From assembly GCA_964441025.1 (NCBI GenBank), contig CAYTXG010000010.1, positions 6,355 through 70,354 on the forward strand: 64,000 nt of DNA, written 5' to 3'. A program made the position numbers and the translations under genes. Below the pieces are notes generated by a model. It saw only the letters and a list, made by a program, of their open reading frames with translations. It did not search any database and had not been told where the DNA came from. Below are positions 51,961 through 60,448 of this stretch, piece after piece (position 1 is the first letter of the stretch; each line of letters starts with the position of its first letter). The stretch comes from JAAZIN01 sp964441025. Its GTDB lineage: Bacteria; Bacillota; Dethiobacteria; DTU022.

Positions 51961-52245
51961 CTACTCCTCTTTTGCAGCATAAAAACCCAGGTTGAAGCGG
52001 TGAATGCTGGGAATACCGGGTGGCACAAAAGCCACCCGGTCCCCTTTTTTCAACGGGGTGGAAAAGGGGCGGATCGAGTGGTTTACAAAGACCGCCTCAA
52101 CATCTGCAGGAGGGAGCGCAAGTTTGTCGCGCAGCTCCCCGGCGGTTAAAGGAGTCTCCAGATCACAGGTGCCGGGATTGGGCCAGCCCCTTTCTTTGAA
52201 CAGCATGGACAACTTCCCGAAGGCCCTGATTTCAATACCCGTCAT
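51961..52245 (-). CDS. MoaD/ThiS-like protein with extended C terminus
   Basis: This 94-residue protein has the same fold pattern (IEIRAFGKLSMLFKERGW..., VEAVFVNHS, KGDRVAFVPPG). However, instead of ending in Gly-Gly it continues IPSIHRFNLGFYAAKEE. It cannot act as a normal sulfur carrier unless processed. GGAGG nine bases before ATG 52245 fixes the start. It is convergent with the AOR-moaD pair. A role in AOR assembly or regulation is inferred from position. Confidence 0.7.
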   Translation of the reverse strand: MTGIEIRAFGKLSMLFKERGWPNPGTCDLETPLTAGELRDKLALPPADVEAVFVNHSIRPFSTPLKKGDRVAFVPPGIPSIHRFNLGFYAAKEE

Positions 52246-52373
52246 TATGCTTAACCTCCTGATCCGGGCTTGCCCTGGACAGGGAGGAGGGACTCCTGCC
52301 CCGGCCCAGATATCCTTTCTTAAAAAAACCTCCAGGGAATACATTTTCTTTTTTCTCATATAGATTCCTTTAA

Positions 52374-52517
52374 ACCGAAGTTCAGGGTGACCCCGATGTC
52401 TCTCAGGAGGTTACCTGGTCGGTGAGTGGAGCTTCAAGTGAGGATACCCAGGTTGCCGCCAATGGCAATTTCGGTGTGGGGCGATGGCAAGTCTTAACTC
52501 GGTTTTTGCCAAAGTAG
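52374..52517 (+). pseudogene. Fragment of a bacterial Ig-like surface domain
   Basis: An open stretch without a start codon reads QGDPDVSQEVTWSVSGASSE followed by DTQVAANGNFGVG, the pattern of Big/Ig-like repeats in clostridial surface proteins. It is bounded by stops and appears to be a relic. The rest of the 52246-52721 gap holds no other gene. Confidence 0.45.
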
Positions 52518-52721
52518 AGATATAACAACTTCAGGAATCACGTACATTTACTGTTTTATGGTTGCCCCCTTTCACTTTTATAGTTAGAATAGGGTCAAAG
52601 GGCAGACAAATTCAGGTTATGCCCTAAATAACACTACCAGCCAAACGCTGCAGCAATTTCTTCCGTATATACTTCAATTCTGTTTCGATCAACTTGCTAA
52701 TTCCTGACGGAGGGACGACCA

Positions 52722-54833
52722 TTGTCCGGACTATTACTTTCCGACGAATTCAAGGCCACCCTCGATGATTGCCCGCAGGAACTGAGAAGCCGGGTCATGG
52801 ATGCCATCCAGAGGCTGAGAGTGGATCCGGGACACCCCGGGCTCAAGGCCCACCGCATCAAGAACACCCCGGGCAAGTGGGAATGCTATGTGAACCAGGG
52901 CTGGCGGATTATCTATGACCGGGAGGGAGACATGCTACGCCTCTGGAGACTGGGCGATCACCGCATCATCGACCGGGCCCACCTCAGCGTTTTCTCACCG
53001 CAAACCGCTTTCAGCAGGCTGGAAGCGGGGTATACAGACGAAGCAGAAGCTGAGACCGCTGCCGCCGCAAGCAATAGCGGTGCATTACTTGTTCCACCGG
53101 CGCCTGAAGAAGAGGCGGACAACCCCTTTGTTCTCTTTTCCGCCACCCACCTGCGCTTCCTGGGGGTACCCACTCACCTGGTAAAAAAGGTACAGCGAAC
53201 CCGTCGTCTCGAAGATCTGGAGCGGATCGAGGGCCTGCCCCCGCAGAGCCTTGCCTGGATGCTGGACCTGGCCACCGATTGCGGGATGGAGCACGTTCTC
53301 TACAACCCCGACAGCCTTCTCTTTCGCACCACACTGGACCGGCTTCGGGGCTACTGCCGCGGCAGCCTGAAAAAGCTGATGCTCAACCTCGATCCGGAGC
53401 AAGCCCGCTATGTTGAATCCCGCCATGCCGGCGCCATGGTCCTGCGCGGCTGCGCCGGCTCGGGCAAGACCACCGTGGGCATTTACCGCGCCATCGAGCG
53501 GGCCGCCAAAGGCCGCCGGGTTCTTTTACTTACCTTTACCCGGACTCTGACCAGTGTCAACAAGACCCTCATTGAAGAGCTTATCGGCCCGCTGCCGGAC
53601 AACCTGCAGGTAGACAGGATTATGAACTGGCTTGTCGAGTACCTGAAACAAGAACAGGGGTTTCAGGCAGACATAGTGGACGGCGCCCCGCAAAGTGAAC
53701 TCTTGGAAAACGCGCTCCATCGGGCCAGGGAGATTTCAGGAAAAGATTTTCCCGACCTTGTCCTGGATTTTTTAAATACCGAAATCCAGCAAGTGATCAA
53801 GGGAAATGGCATCGATACCCTGGAGCAATACCTGCAGGTGCGCCGTTTCGGGCGTAACACGCCCTTGACGCCGCGATACCGCAGGGCGGTCTGGTCTGTC
53901 TACACCTGTTACCAGGAGATGCTCGAAGAGGAGGGTCTCTGCGACTGGAGCGACATCCCCCTGCTGGGGCTGAAAAAACTCACCGAAACCCCCCTTGACG
54001 ATCCCTACGATGATGTCATCCTCGACGAAGGCCAGGATCTAAGCCCCGTCCAGCTGCGCCTGACCAGGGCGCTGATCAAAGGCGCCGATCCCCGCTCCCG
54101 CCGCAGCTACATGGTCATGGCCGATGCCTCCCAGACCATCTACAGCCGCGGCTTCTCCTGGAAAGAGGCGGGCATTGAAGCGGTGGGCCGCACCTCCATA
54201 TTACGCAAAAACTTTCGCAATACCAGGCAGGTAGCAGCAGCAGCCGCCCGCCTTCTCGAACATAATACGTTCCTAGAAAAGGAGCGCGAATTTATAGAGC
54301 CCATCTGGTCCCACCGCATCGGGGCCCGCCCCCGGGTGGTGACCTGTGATCTGACGGAGCGAGAGCTGCGCTTTGTCTGCGAAGAGGTGCTGGACCTTGT
54401 CGGTGGCGGCCATTTCCGACTCTCCGACTTCGCCGTGCTCTGCCCCACCAACAAACTGTGTGAGCAGTACCGGGACGAGTTGAACAGACGTGGCATTCCC
54501 TGCGTTTTTCACAAGGACAGGACTTTCAACATCCTGGAGGAGACGGTCAAGGTAATGACCATCCATTCCTCCAAGGGGATCGAATTTCCCGTGGTCTTCG
54601 TGGCCGGTGTGCGCAGCGGACTGCTTCCCCGGCGTATTAACCGTTCCGGCCTTGACAAAGAAGAGGCACAGCTGGACCGTGAGCGCTTCCGCACCCTGCT
54701 CTACGTGGCCATGACCCGCGCCGCGGAGAACCTCTTCCTGATCACTACCACCGGTAAAGAGTCGCCTTTCATCAAAGAGATTGCCGGCTTCGTTGACCGC
54801 GAAGAGTACTGCGGACCGGAATATACTGGATAA
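52722..54833 (+). CDS. UvrD/Rep-like helicase with N-terminal RelE/ParE-like domain
   Basis: This 703-residue protein has three parts. Residues 1-95 look like a RelE/ParE toxin fold (LSDEFKATLDDCPQELRSRV..., KWECYVNQGWRIIYDREGD). Residues 95-220 are a linker. The rest is a superfamily 1 helicase: Walker A GCAGSGKTT near 245, LLLTFTRTL, ILDEGQDLSPVQ near 435, IHSSKGIEFPVVFVAG near 615, and LYVAMTRAAENLFLI near 665. The TTG start has GGAGGG seven bases upstream. The 3' end is nearly duplicated at 59085-59220. A role in defence or repair is likely but unproven. Confidence 0.85.
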   Translation: MSGLLLSDEFKATLDDCPQELRSRVMDAIQRLRVDPGHPGLKAHRIKNTPGKWECYVNQGWRIIYDREGDMLRLWRLGDHRIIDRAHLSVFSPQTAFSRLEAGYTDEAEAETAAAASNSGALLVPPAPEEEADNPFVLFSATHLRFLGVPTHLVKKVQRTRRLEDLERIEGLPPQSLAWMLDLATDCGMEHVLYNPDSLLFRTTLDRLRGYCRGSLKKLMLNLDPEQARYVESRHAGAMVLRGCAGSGKTTVGIYRAIERAAKGRRVLLLTFTRTLTSVNKTLIEELIGPLPDNLQVDRIMNWLVEYLKQEQGFQADIVDGAPQSELLENALHRAREISGKDFPDLVLDFLNTEIQQVIKGNGIDTLEQYLQVRRFGRNTPLTPRYRRAVWSVYTCYQEMLEEEGLCDWSDIPLLGLKKLTETPLDDPYDDVILDEGQDLSPVQLRLTRALIKGADPRSRRSYMVMADASQTIYSRGFSWKEAGIEAVGRTSILRKNFRNTRQVAAAAARLLEHNTFLEKEREFIEPIWSHRIGARPRVVTCDLTERELRFVCEEVLDLVGGGHFRLSDFAVLCPTNKLCEQYRDELNRRGIPCVFHKDRTFNILEETVKVMTIHSSKGIEFPVVFVAGVRSGLLPRRINRSGLDKEEAQLDRERFRTLLYVAMTRAAENLFLITTTGKESPFIKEIAGFVDREEYCGPEYTG

Positions 54834-55042
54834 CGGAAGGCAGATTTAACCCTAATTGCTCAGAACTTCTAGGGTATCTGTCCCCGCCAGCCCACTTTCT
54901 TCTGATCCCATTTTCACACAGTCAACTTCTAAAGGGTTTTCTTTTGGCGTCAACGCCATCGAGCAGGACCCTAGGGAATAGTATATAATTGCAGGTTTAA
55001 AACACTTACTGATCCTATCTAATCCTAATTCCAGTTGTAGTT

Positions 55043-56605
55043 TTAAGATCTTGGGAATAAGGGTCTAAATGATTTCATTCTTTTTCCTGTCTTATAAAGG
55101 ATAGGTAGGGAATTATTAGGACAATTCTCTTCAAAGACAACTAGTGCTTGTGTATCACCAAACCCTAGGGGTGCACGTGGCTCAAGTCTTTCTCCAAAAG
55201 ATTGCGCAATTTCTTTTGCTGTATTACGCTCTACTTTAGATGACCAGATAATTGATGTATCCGAAAATGCTTTATCTGAATCCTTTAATTCATCAGCGCA
55301 GACAACGCGAGCGGAAGAAGAAAAACCTTGTTCCATTTCTTTTTCAACCTTCATTAAGCCAACTTCCGTTCCGACAACAGCTACATACCACAGTTTTATT
55401 CCTTGATCATTAATTGCGCTAGGCAAGTCAGGGTATTTTGTTCTCAATTTTCTTAAGAGTCCAGTGGCAGTTTTACCTGTACCAATAAAATCGTCAACAA
55501 ATACCAGTGCAGCAATTTGTTTATCTTTAATAATGCGCTCGTAAATTCCGTCTGGATTAATGCAATTATTGCGATAAATGTTATTTTCTTGTCTGTAAAG
55601 ACGTGCCATAGTTGGGCCACTACTACCAGGTAGACCTAAATAGCTAATTAAAATATCTCGGCGGCTTCTTTGCCCCTCTTCTATTTTGGTTACTATGCTT
55701 CTTTTTACTGATCTATGAGCCTGAAGGAACCTCTCTTTTACGATGTCATGCGAATAAAATTTTAAGTGCTGTAGCAACTTCAGCACTAATCTTTGATCTG
55801 TCGGATTTCCAAATTGCTTAATCCAGTCTCGCACTTCAGACTCTGTTCGCTTGCGAGATTGGTAAGGGCCCCATCTCTCAACCAACTCTCTTATTTCTGT
55901 ACCTGTTATTGATTTTGATCGTTCATTGTCTAATTTCTCAGCTAACTGGAGTTCCGAAGCGACCATGGCAGTTAGGTCCAAGTATCCCCGCTCTTTTAGC
56001 CATTCCTGAAATAGCCTGACCCGAAACCAATATTGTTCGTTATTGGAGATTATAATTCTTCGATCCTGAAAACCTCGCAATTGTCGTTCTGTATCTTGTG
56101 TCGTACATCGATAATGTAAAGCTCTTTCGATCAGCTGATCCTTTATAATATAGCCCTCATTTAGCCGAAGGATATCAGCTGCAGCAAGAAGAAATCGGAC
56201 ACGCTCCGATCGTTTGGTAATGAATTCACTATCATCTAAATAAATTAGTCCATCGTCCCAATAATGGGCAAAACTATTCGCTTCAACCTCATTCAACGTA
56301 CGACGTATACCTTCATGCACTTCCTCCTTTGTAATATGCGCATCACGTCGTTCAATCATCAACTGAGCTAGCCGATTTGCAATTTCTTTAAGGAAATAGG
56401 GGTTACCAGCTGAATACTCCCATAACAACTCTATTGCCCTATCCGAAAATTCAAGCGGTGCACCCGGCCGGCGGACTAGTTCCAGAAAGGCATCCCATTC
56501 TTTATCCCGATCAAAGTAATCTATCCGTTCCGGGCGGTACATGTTTAAGCGCATGCCTTGGTCCCTAATTATAACCGGAATGCGTTCACCACCTACGAGT
56601 AGCAC
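55043..56605 (-). CDS. C-terminal half of a frameshifted AAA+ / phosphoribosyltransferase-like protein
   Basis: This 520-residue reading frame continues the ATPase gene upstream after a one-base shift at 56605-56609. It opens with the sensor strand LLVGGERIPV and YFDRD..., ending the AAA+ domain (EFSDRAIELLWEYSAGNPYF). Winged-helix and helical regions follow (about 110-340), then a type I phosphoribosyltransferase-like domain with the PRPP-loop-like VFVDDFIGTGKT (368-379) and LGFGDTQALVVFEENCPNNSLP near the end. Such PRTase domains occur as effectors in predicted conflict systems. The sequence is clearly AT-richer than the flanks. Confidence 0.75.
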   Translation of the reverse strand: MLLVGGERIPVIIRDQGMRLNMYRPERIDYFDRDKEWDAFLELVRRPGAPLEFSDRAIELLWEYSAGNPYFLKEIANRLAQLMIERRDAHITKEEVHEGIRRTLNEVEANSFAHYWDDGLIYLDDSEFITKRSERVRFLLAAADILRLNEGYIIKDQLIERALHYRCTTQDTERQLRGFQDRRIIISNNEQYWFRVRLFQEWLKERGYLDLTAMVASELQLAEKLDNERSKSITGTEIRELVERWGPYQSRKRTESEVRDWIKQFGNPTDQRLVLKLLQHLKFYSHDIVKERFLQAHRSVKRSIVTKIEEGQRSRRDILISYLGLPGSSGPTMARLYRQENNIYRNNCINPDGIYERIIKDKQIAALVFVDDFIGTGKTATGLLRKLRTKYPDLPSAINDQGIKLWYVAVVGTEVGLMKVEKEMEQGFSSSARVVCADELKDSDKAFSDTSIIWSSKVERNTAKEIAQSFGERLEPRAPLGFGDTQALVVFEENCPNNSLPILYKTGKRMKSFRPLFPRS

Positions 56606-58268
56606 CCCCGATATTTTGTTTTCCCGCTAAACCCTTACCAAGGGTTTGGAAAAATGCGTCGGCTGTCCCACGGGCTTTATACAGTTCTACTGGCAGTTCA
56701 TCGAACTCGTCAAGAATTATTATAAATTTATGCATTGGCTCAATTATTGTTGCTTGTTCAAGGAACTCACTTAAAGGTGCTAGCGTTCCCATTGGATCCC
56801 GAATAGGTATACTAGCCAGTGCGGGTGTAATTCTCATTTGTTCGATAAGGCGCAGGCACATCCTATTAATGGTATCTTCTGCAGTAACATCTCGAATTGT
56901 TTCTAAATATGCTACGCAGATTTGCTTATTATCTACGAGCCTTGCTGTAAGGGCTTTCGCAACAGAAGTTTTCCCAACGCGCTTTTGCCCCCATAAATAT
57001 ATAGAGCCAGGATTTGATCTAGAAAAAGTCGAGCTTAACCGTTTTAATAACCGATCCCTGCCAACAAAGTCTTCCCCTATCGCTACCTCTAACGCGTAAG
57101 GCTGTTTTGACTCAAGTGCTTCCCAATCAATATTAGGATCCTGGCTTAGGATTTCAAGTTCAGTGGTAGAAGAATCAACGCTGTTATCGAAATTAGTCCA
57201 CGAAGCAGTAACATGTAGAAAGGCTGATTCCCTTGATGCTATTACAGTAGCATTAGCATAGACTACACGGCTTTCATTTGCTTGCAAGTTACCCACAGGC
57301 AGATTTGTTATACAATGGATTGCTTGTTTTATTCCTTCAACAGTGAGGTGACAATTAAACGCTTTTCCTGTTCCATTATTCGACACCCGTATTCTTATAA
57401 CCAGATCGGTTCCTACTAAATGAAGGGGGTACTTTTTAGGTTCCAAGTTCATTACAAGTCGAGCTGGATCGGTCAACCTTAGGTCCTTCATCTGGGCGCC
57501 AACCGCATCTTTAGCGGATCGAATTAGTTGTCCTAGGTGTTTAGCATATTTTGTTGGAATTCTCAGCAGTACTTCAAGACAAGAATCGCACGCTTCAATC
57601 GAAGTATAGTACTCATCTAGAGCTTGAACTCCCTTGGCTTCGCTAAATGCCTCGATTGCAGAGAAAGCGTTCTTTATGGCGTTGTTGACTGCTTGGCGTT
57701 CCATAAACGTAAACAGAAGACCAGCATTTGTTCTGGAATTTAAGCTGTTGAGAACCTGTCTAGTAAAATCTTTAAACACCGCAAGGCCGCAGAATTGGGT
57801 GGTTTCAAAAAATATCTTTTCAATTTGCGGCACTATACTACTTAGCTTTGATTCAACATCATGTGATTGTCTAGAAAAGTCTATTGAGTATACTTTTTTT
57901 AGCTCGTTGCCAAGTTCACGTTCGATAAAAGCAATGAATTTTGGGCGGAGATGTGCTGGTTTGGCCGGAAAAGAGCCATGGGATCCTAAATATCTTAGAA
58001 GTACCCATGATACAAGGCGCCTGTCACCCGGACTTATTTTATCCGAAACAAGCCCTGCGACCCCCTCTTCTCTATAAATATCCGAACCGTGAGGTAATAC
58101 ACGCAAAATATCTTTAGCAAATTTTGTAAATAATGATGTTTTACGACTATCACTTGTTACTGATTGTTCTACTACCTGATCGGTTAGGTAACGTACATCG
58201 TCGTCTGATGATCCAGCAATGGACGGGCTTAAGGAACCTGCCCTAGCCTGTCCTTGAAAGTGGGTCAT
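56586..58268 (-). CDS. N-terminal half of a frameshifted AAA+ ATPase (predicted defence protein)
   Basis: This 560-residue reading frame has a helical N-terminal region (1-265), a beta-sandwich/CARDB-like domain (about 268-375, LVIRIRVSNNGTGKAF), FVGRD, Walker A GQKRVGKTS (427-435) and Walker B FIIILDEFDELP (515-526). It then runs off-frame at QNIGGATRRW and stops. Removing one G from the five-G run (56605-56609, C on the plus strand) joins QNIG to VLLVGGERIP and gives one protein of about 1074 residues with the gene downstream. GGGGAG lies before the ATG. It may be a real mutation, phase variation or a sequencing error. Confidence 0.78.
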   Translation of the reverse strand: MTHFQGQARAGSLSPSIAGSSDDDVRYLTDQVVEQSVTSDSRKTSLFTKFAKDILRVLPHGSDIYREEGVAGLVSDKISPGDRRLVSWVLLRYLGSHGSFPAKPAHLRPKFIAFIERELGNELKKVYSIDFSRQSHDVESKLSSIVPQIEKIFFETTQFCGLAVFKDFTRQVLNSLNSRTNAGLLFTFMERQAVNNAIKNAFSAIEAFSEAKGVQALDEYYTSIEACDSCLEVLLRIPTKYAKHLGQLIRSAKDAVGAQMKDLRLTDPARLVMNLEPKKYPLHLVGTDLVIRIRVSNNGTGKAFNCHLTVEGIKQAIHCITNLPVGNLQANESRVVYANATVIASRESAFLHVTASWTNFDNSVDSSTTELEILSQDPNIDWEALESKQPYALEVAIGEDFVGRDRLLKRLSSTFSRSNPGSIYLWGQKRVGKTSVAKALTARLVDNKQICVAYLETIRDVTAEDTINRMCLRLIEQMRITPALASIPIRDPMGTLAPLSEFLEQATIIEPMHKFIIILDEFDELPVELYKARGTADAFFQTLGKGLAGKQNIGGATRRW

Positions 58269-58960
58269 TGCTTGTCACTCTCCCCTTAGCTCCATAAACA
58301 AGCTTTGTTTTTGTATAAAGGTGTAGAGAGTAATTATGCTATGGTTGCTGTTCTTTGAACGGTGTGTGTTCTAGGGCGACAGTAATACCATTAGACAAAT
58401 TAGGAATGAATTCCTTCTATTTCTCGGTAGTTCCGTGAAAATTTACGCATCTTGCCTGCCAAGGATGTGATCATGAGTAGTTTCGATAATTACTGCGGCT
58501 ATTTGTGCAGTGCTATCAGAACCAGCTTAGCCTGAAGTGGAAAAGGGTGCAGGTCCGGTTGGAGGTGTCGGGTGAGGGCGTCTCCGGTTTTTTGTTTAAG
58601 GGCTTAGGCTTGGGTTAGTCATGGGGTAATAGTCTGGGGAGTTGCGGATTCCTTCCGGCTGATGACATAGAATTAGGGGAACACATAGGGAATAAAGGAA
58701 GGGAGTCCCCATTCTCCTAAACAAAGAAATAGAACAATATAATCAGAATAAATCTTGCCTGGCCCTTATCAATATGTCAAATGCACAGAATTAATAAATA
58801 AGTAACAACCCAAGGAGTTGATATACCTACAGACCGCTGCCTAATACCTTGGTGTAACAGGCTTTTTCTTGAAGATGCTAACACCGCTCCCATGGCATAA
58901 AAGATAATGTAACCGCCGCTTTTGTTGCGTACCTTTTTTGGGCTAAAATAAACCTAAAGC
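58269..58960. other. Gene-free AT-rich stretch between the ATPase and the helicase remnant
   Basis: No reading frame of note. It contains a terminator-like hairpin with GGAG/CTCC arms at about 58561-58585 followed by a run of six T on the plus strand, and GGGGAACACATAGG...GAGTCCCC around 58677-58710, a loose inverted repeat. It may hold worn insertion-sequence material, but none is identifiable. Confidence 0.35.
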
Positions 58961-58977
58961 TGTCGCATGGGGGGACG

Positions 58978-59235
58978 CCCCCAGGTGGTGGCTGCAATCT
59001 GCTGGGTCGGCGTGTGCTACGGACTGTTCCTTTGTGCAATGTTCGTACAGGCCTAGAAAAAGAAGAGGCCTGGCTGGACTCTGAACGCTTCCGCACCCTG
59101 CTCTACGTGGCCATGACCCGCGCCGCGGAGAACCTCTTCCTGATCACTACCACCGGTAAAGAGTCGCCTTTCATCGGAGAGATTGCCGGCTTCGTTGACC
59201 GCGAAGAGTATTGCGGACCGTTAAATGTGGTGTAA
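58978..59235 (+). pseudogene. Remnant 3' end of a second UvrD-like helicase gene
   Basis: From 59085 to 59220 the sequence is nearly identical to the 3' end of the helicase gene at 54684-54819, with three mismatches in about 136 bases, encoding RTLLYVAMTRAAENLFLI and onward to REEYCGP. Upstream (58978-59084) similarity continues but is degraded and frame-broken, so it derives from a diverged paralogue. The downstream ends differ too. It marks the right edge of the AT-rich ATPase gene block. Confidence 0.75.
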
Positions 59236-59496
59236 GGGATGTTTGTTTATAATTGGGCTTTTCAAAATTATTCTTTGTGAAAGCGACACACTTGTGTCAC
59301 CGTGGTTTGTTATAATTATACAGGTTACACTTGGAATCGCCCTGTTGCCGGGCAAACAAAACAGGGGACGAAGGGACAGGGGCAAGTGAGCAGGCTATCA
59401 GAGGTATATTCCCCAGCCATTGAATATAGTTATCGGAAGGTTTGTTCATAATGACAGGAGAACAGGATGTCTGTCCTATGTACGAAGGGGTGCAAG

Positions 59497-60078
59497 ATGA
59501 AAATCATCACCTTGCCGCATAGACATACCAATGCCTTTTTAGTCAAGGGTGATTCCTGGCTGATGGTGGATGCCGGGTATCCTGAATCGTACCCTGCTTT
59601 CAAAACACATATGAAACAGCAAGGTGTTGATTGGTCCGATATATTTGCTCTGATGGTGACCCATTTTCATCCCGATCACGCCGGGTTGGTCCAGATCATT
59701 CGCGAGCATAATATCCCCCTGCTATTACATGAATCACAGGAAGGCTACATTGACTGGATCAACAGCTTTTTTGAAAAGCATATCCACAAAAAATATGTTC
59801 CCACTAAACAGGAAGGTATCCGTTATATGAATTCTGGGGAAAGCAGGAGCTGCCTTAATGAACATGGATTAAAAGGTGAGATAGTCCCCACGCCCGGCCA
59901 TTCCGAGGACAACGTGAGCTTGGTTATTGACGGCGACTGCGCTTTCGTTGGGGATTTGCAAAATTATCATATATTAAAAGAAGCGGCGCTGCCCATTGAA
60001 AGCAGAAGTTGGGACAATATCCTTTCCTTTGGCATAAAAATAGTCTATCCCACACACGGCAACCCCTATCATGTTTAG
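59497..60078 (+). CDS. Metallo-beta-lactamase fold hydrolase
   Basis: This 193-residue protein has the MBL motif THFHPDHAG (metal ligands His, His, Asp, His), a later PTPGHSEDN His and VGDLQ Asp, and a final PTHGNP. Such proteins include glyoxalase II-like and other hydrolases; the substrate is unknown. ATG 59497 is preferred over an upstream start at 59467 because AAGGGG precedes it. It is isolated, with gaps on both sides. Confidence 0.83.
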   Translation: MKIITLPHRHTNAFLVKGDSWLMVDAGYPESYPAFKTHMKQQGVDWSDIFALMVTHFHPDHAGLVQIIREHNIPLLLHESQEGYIDWINSFFEKHIHKKYVPTKQEGIRYMNSGESRSCLNEHGLKGEIVPTPGHSEDNVSLVIDGDCAFVGDLQNYHILKEAALPIESRSWDNILSFGIKIVYPTHGNPYHV

Positions 60079-60244
60079 GAAGTTTGCTGCTACCAAAACC
60101 GGAAAAGGAATTTCCCGCGAACGAGCGGCATCCGCAGAACCAATAAGAGCATGGCGCCCTATCCAGCCGGGTTCGAATAGCTTCCCAAAATAGTTCCATT
60201 CTGGGGAGCCCGGCTGCATTCATGGATCAAGCCGATGAACATAG

Positions 60245-60415
60245 CTGAGTAATCTGAAAATTACAAGGGAATCACTGTCTCACTGTCGAAAGGTATTATC
60301 TACTTCCGCAAAAGAGGGTGTCTCATTGGCCAGATTTTACGGGATAGACGGTGATTTTGATGCAAGGGCGAACACCTTCGCCAACGCGTTGAAGGACCAT
60401 CTGGATGAACGGTAA
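60245..60415 (+). pseudogene. Unidentified gene tail (relic)
   Basis: An open stretch preceded by a stop and lacking an SD reads ...KVLSTSAKEGVSLARFYGI, DGDFDARANTFANALKDHLD, ER and TAA. It looks like the C terminus of a real protein whose front is gone. The family is not recognised. It is the only coding trace in the 370-base gap before mcrB. Confidence 0.35.
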
Positions 60416-60448
60416 ACCCTAAAAAGGTGGGTAAGGGGGAATCTTTTT

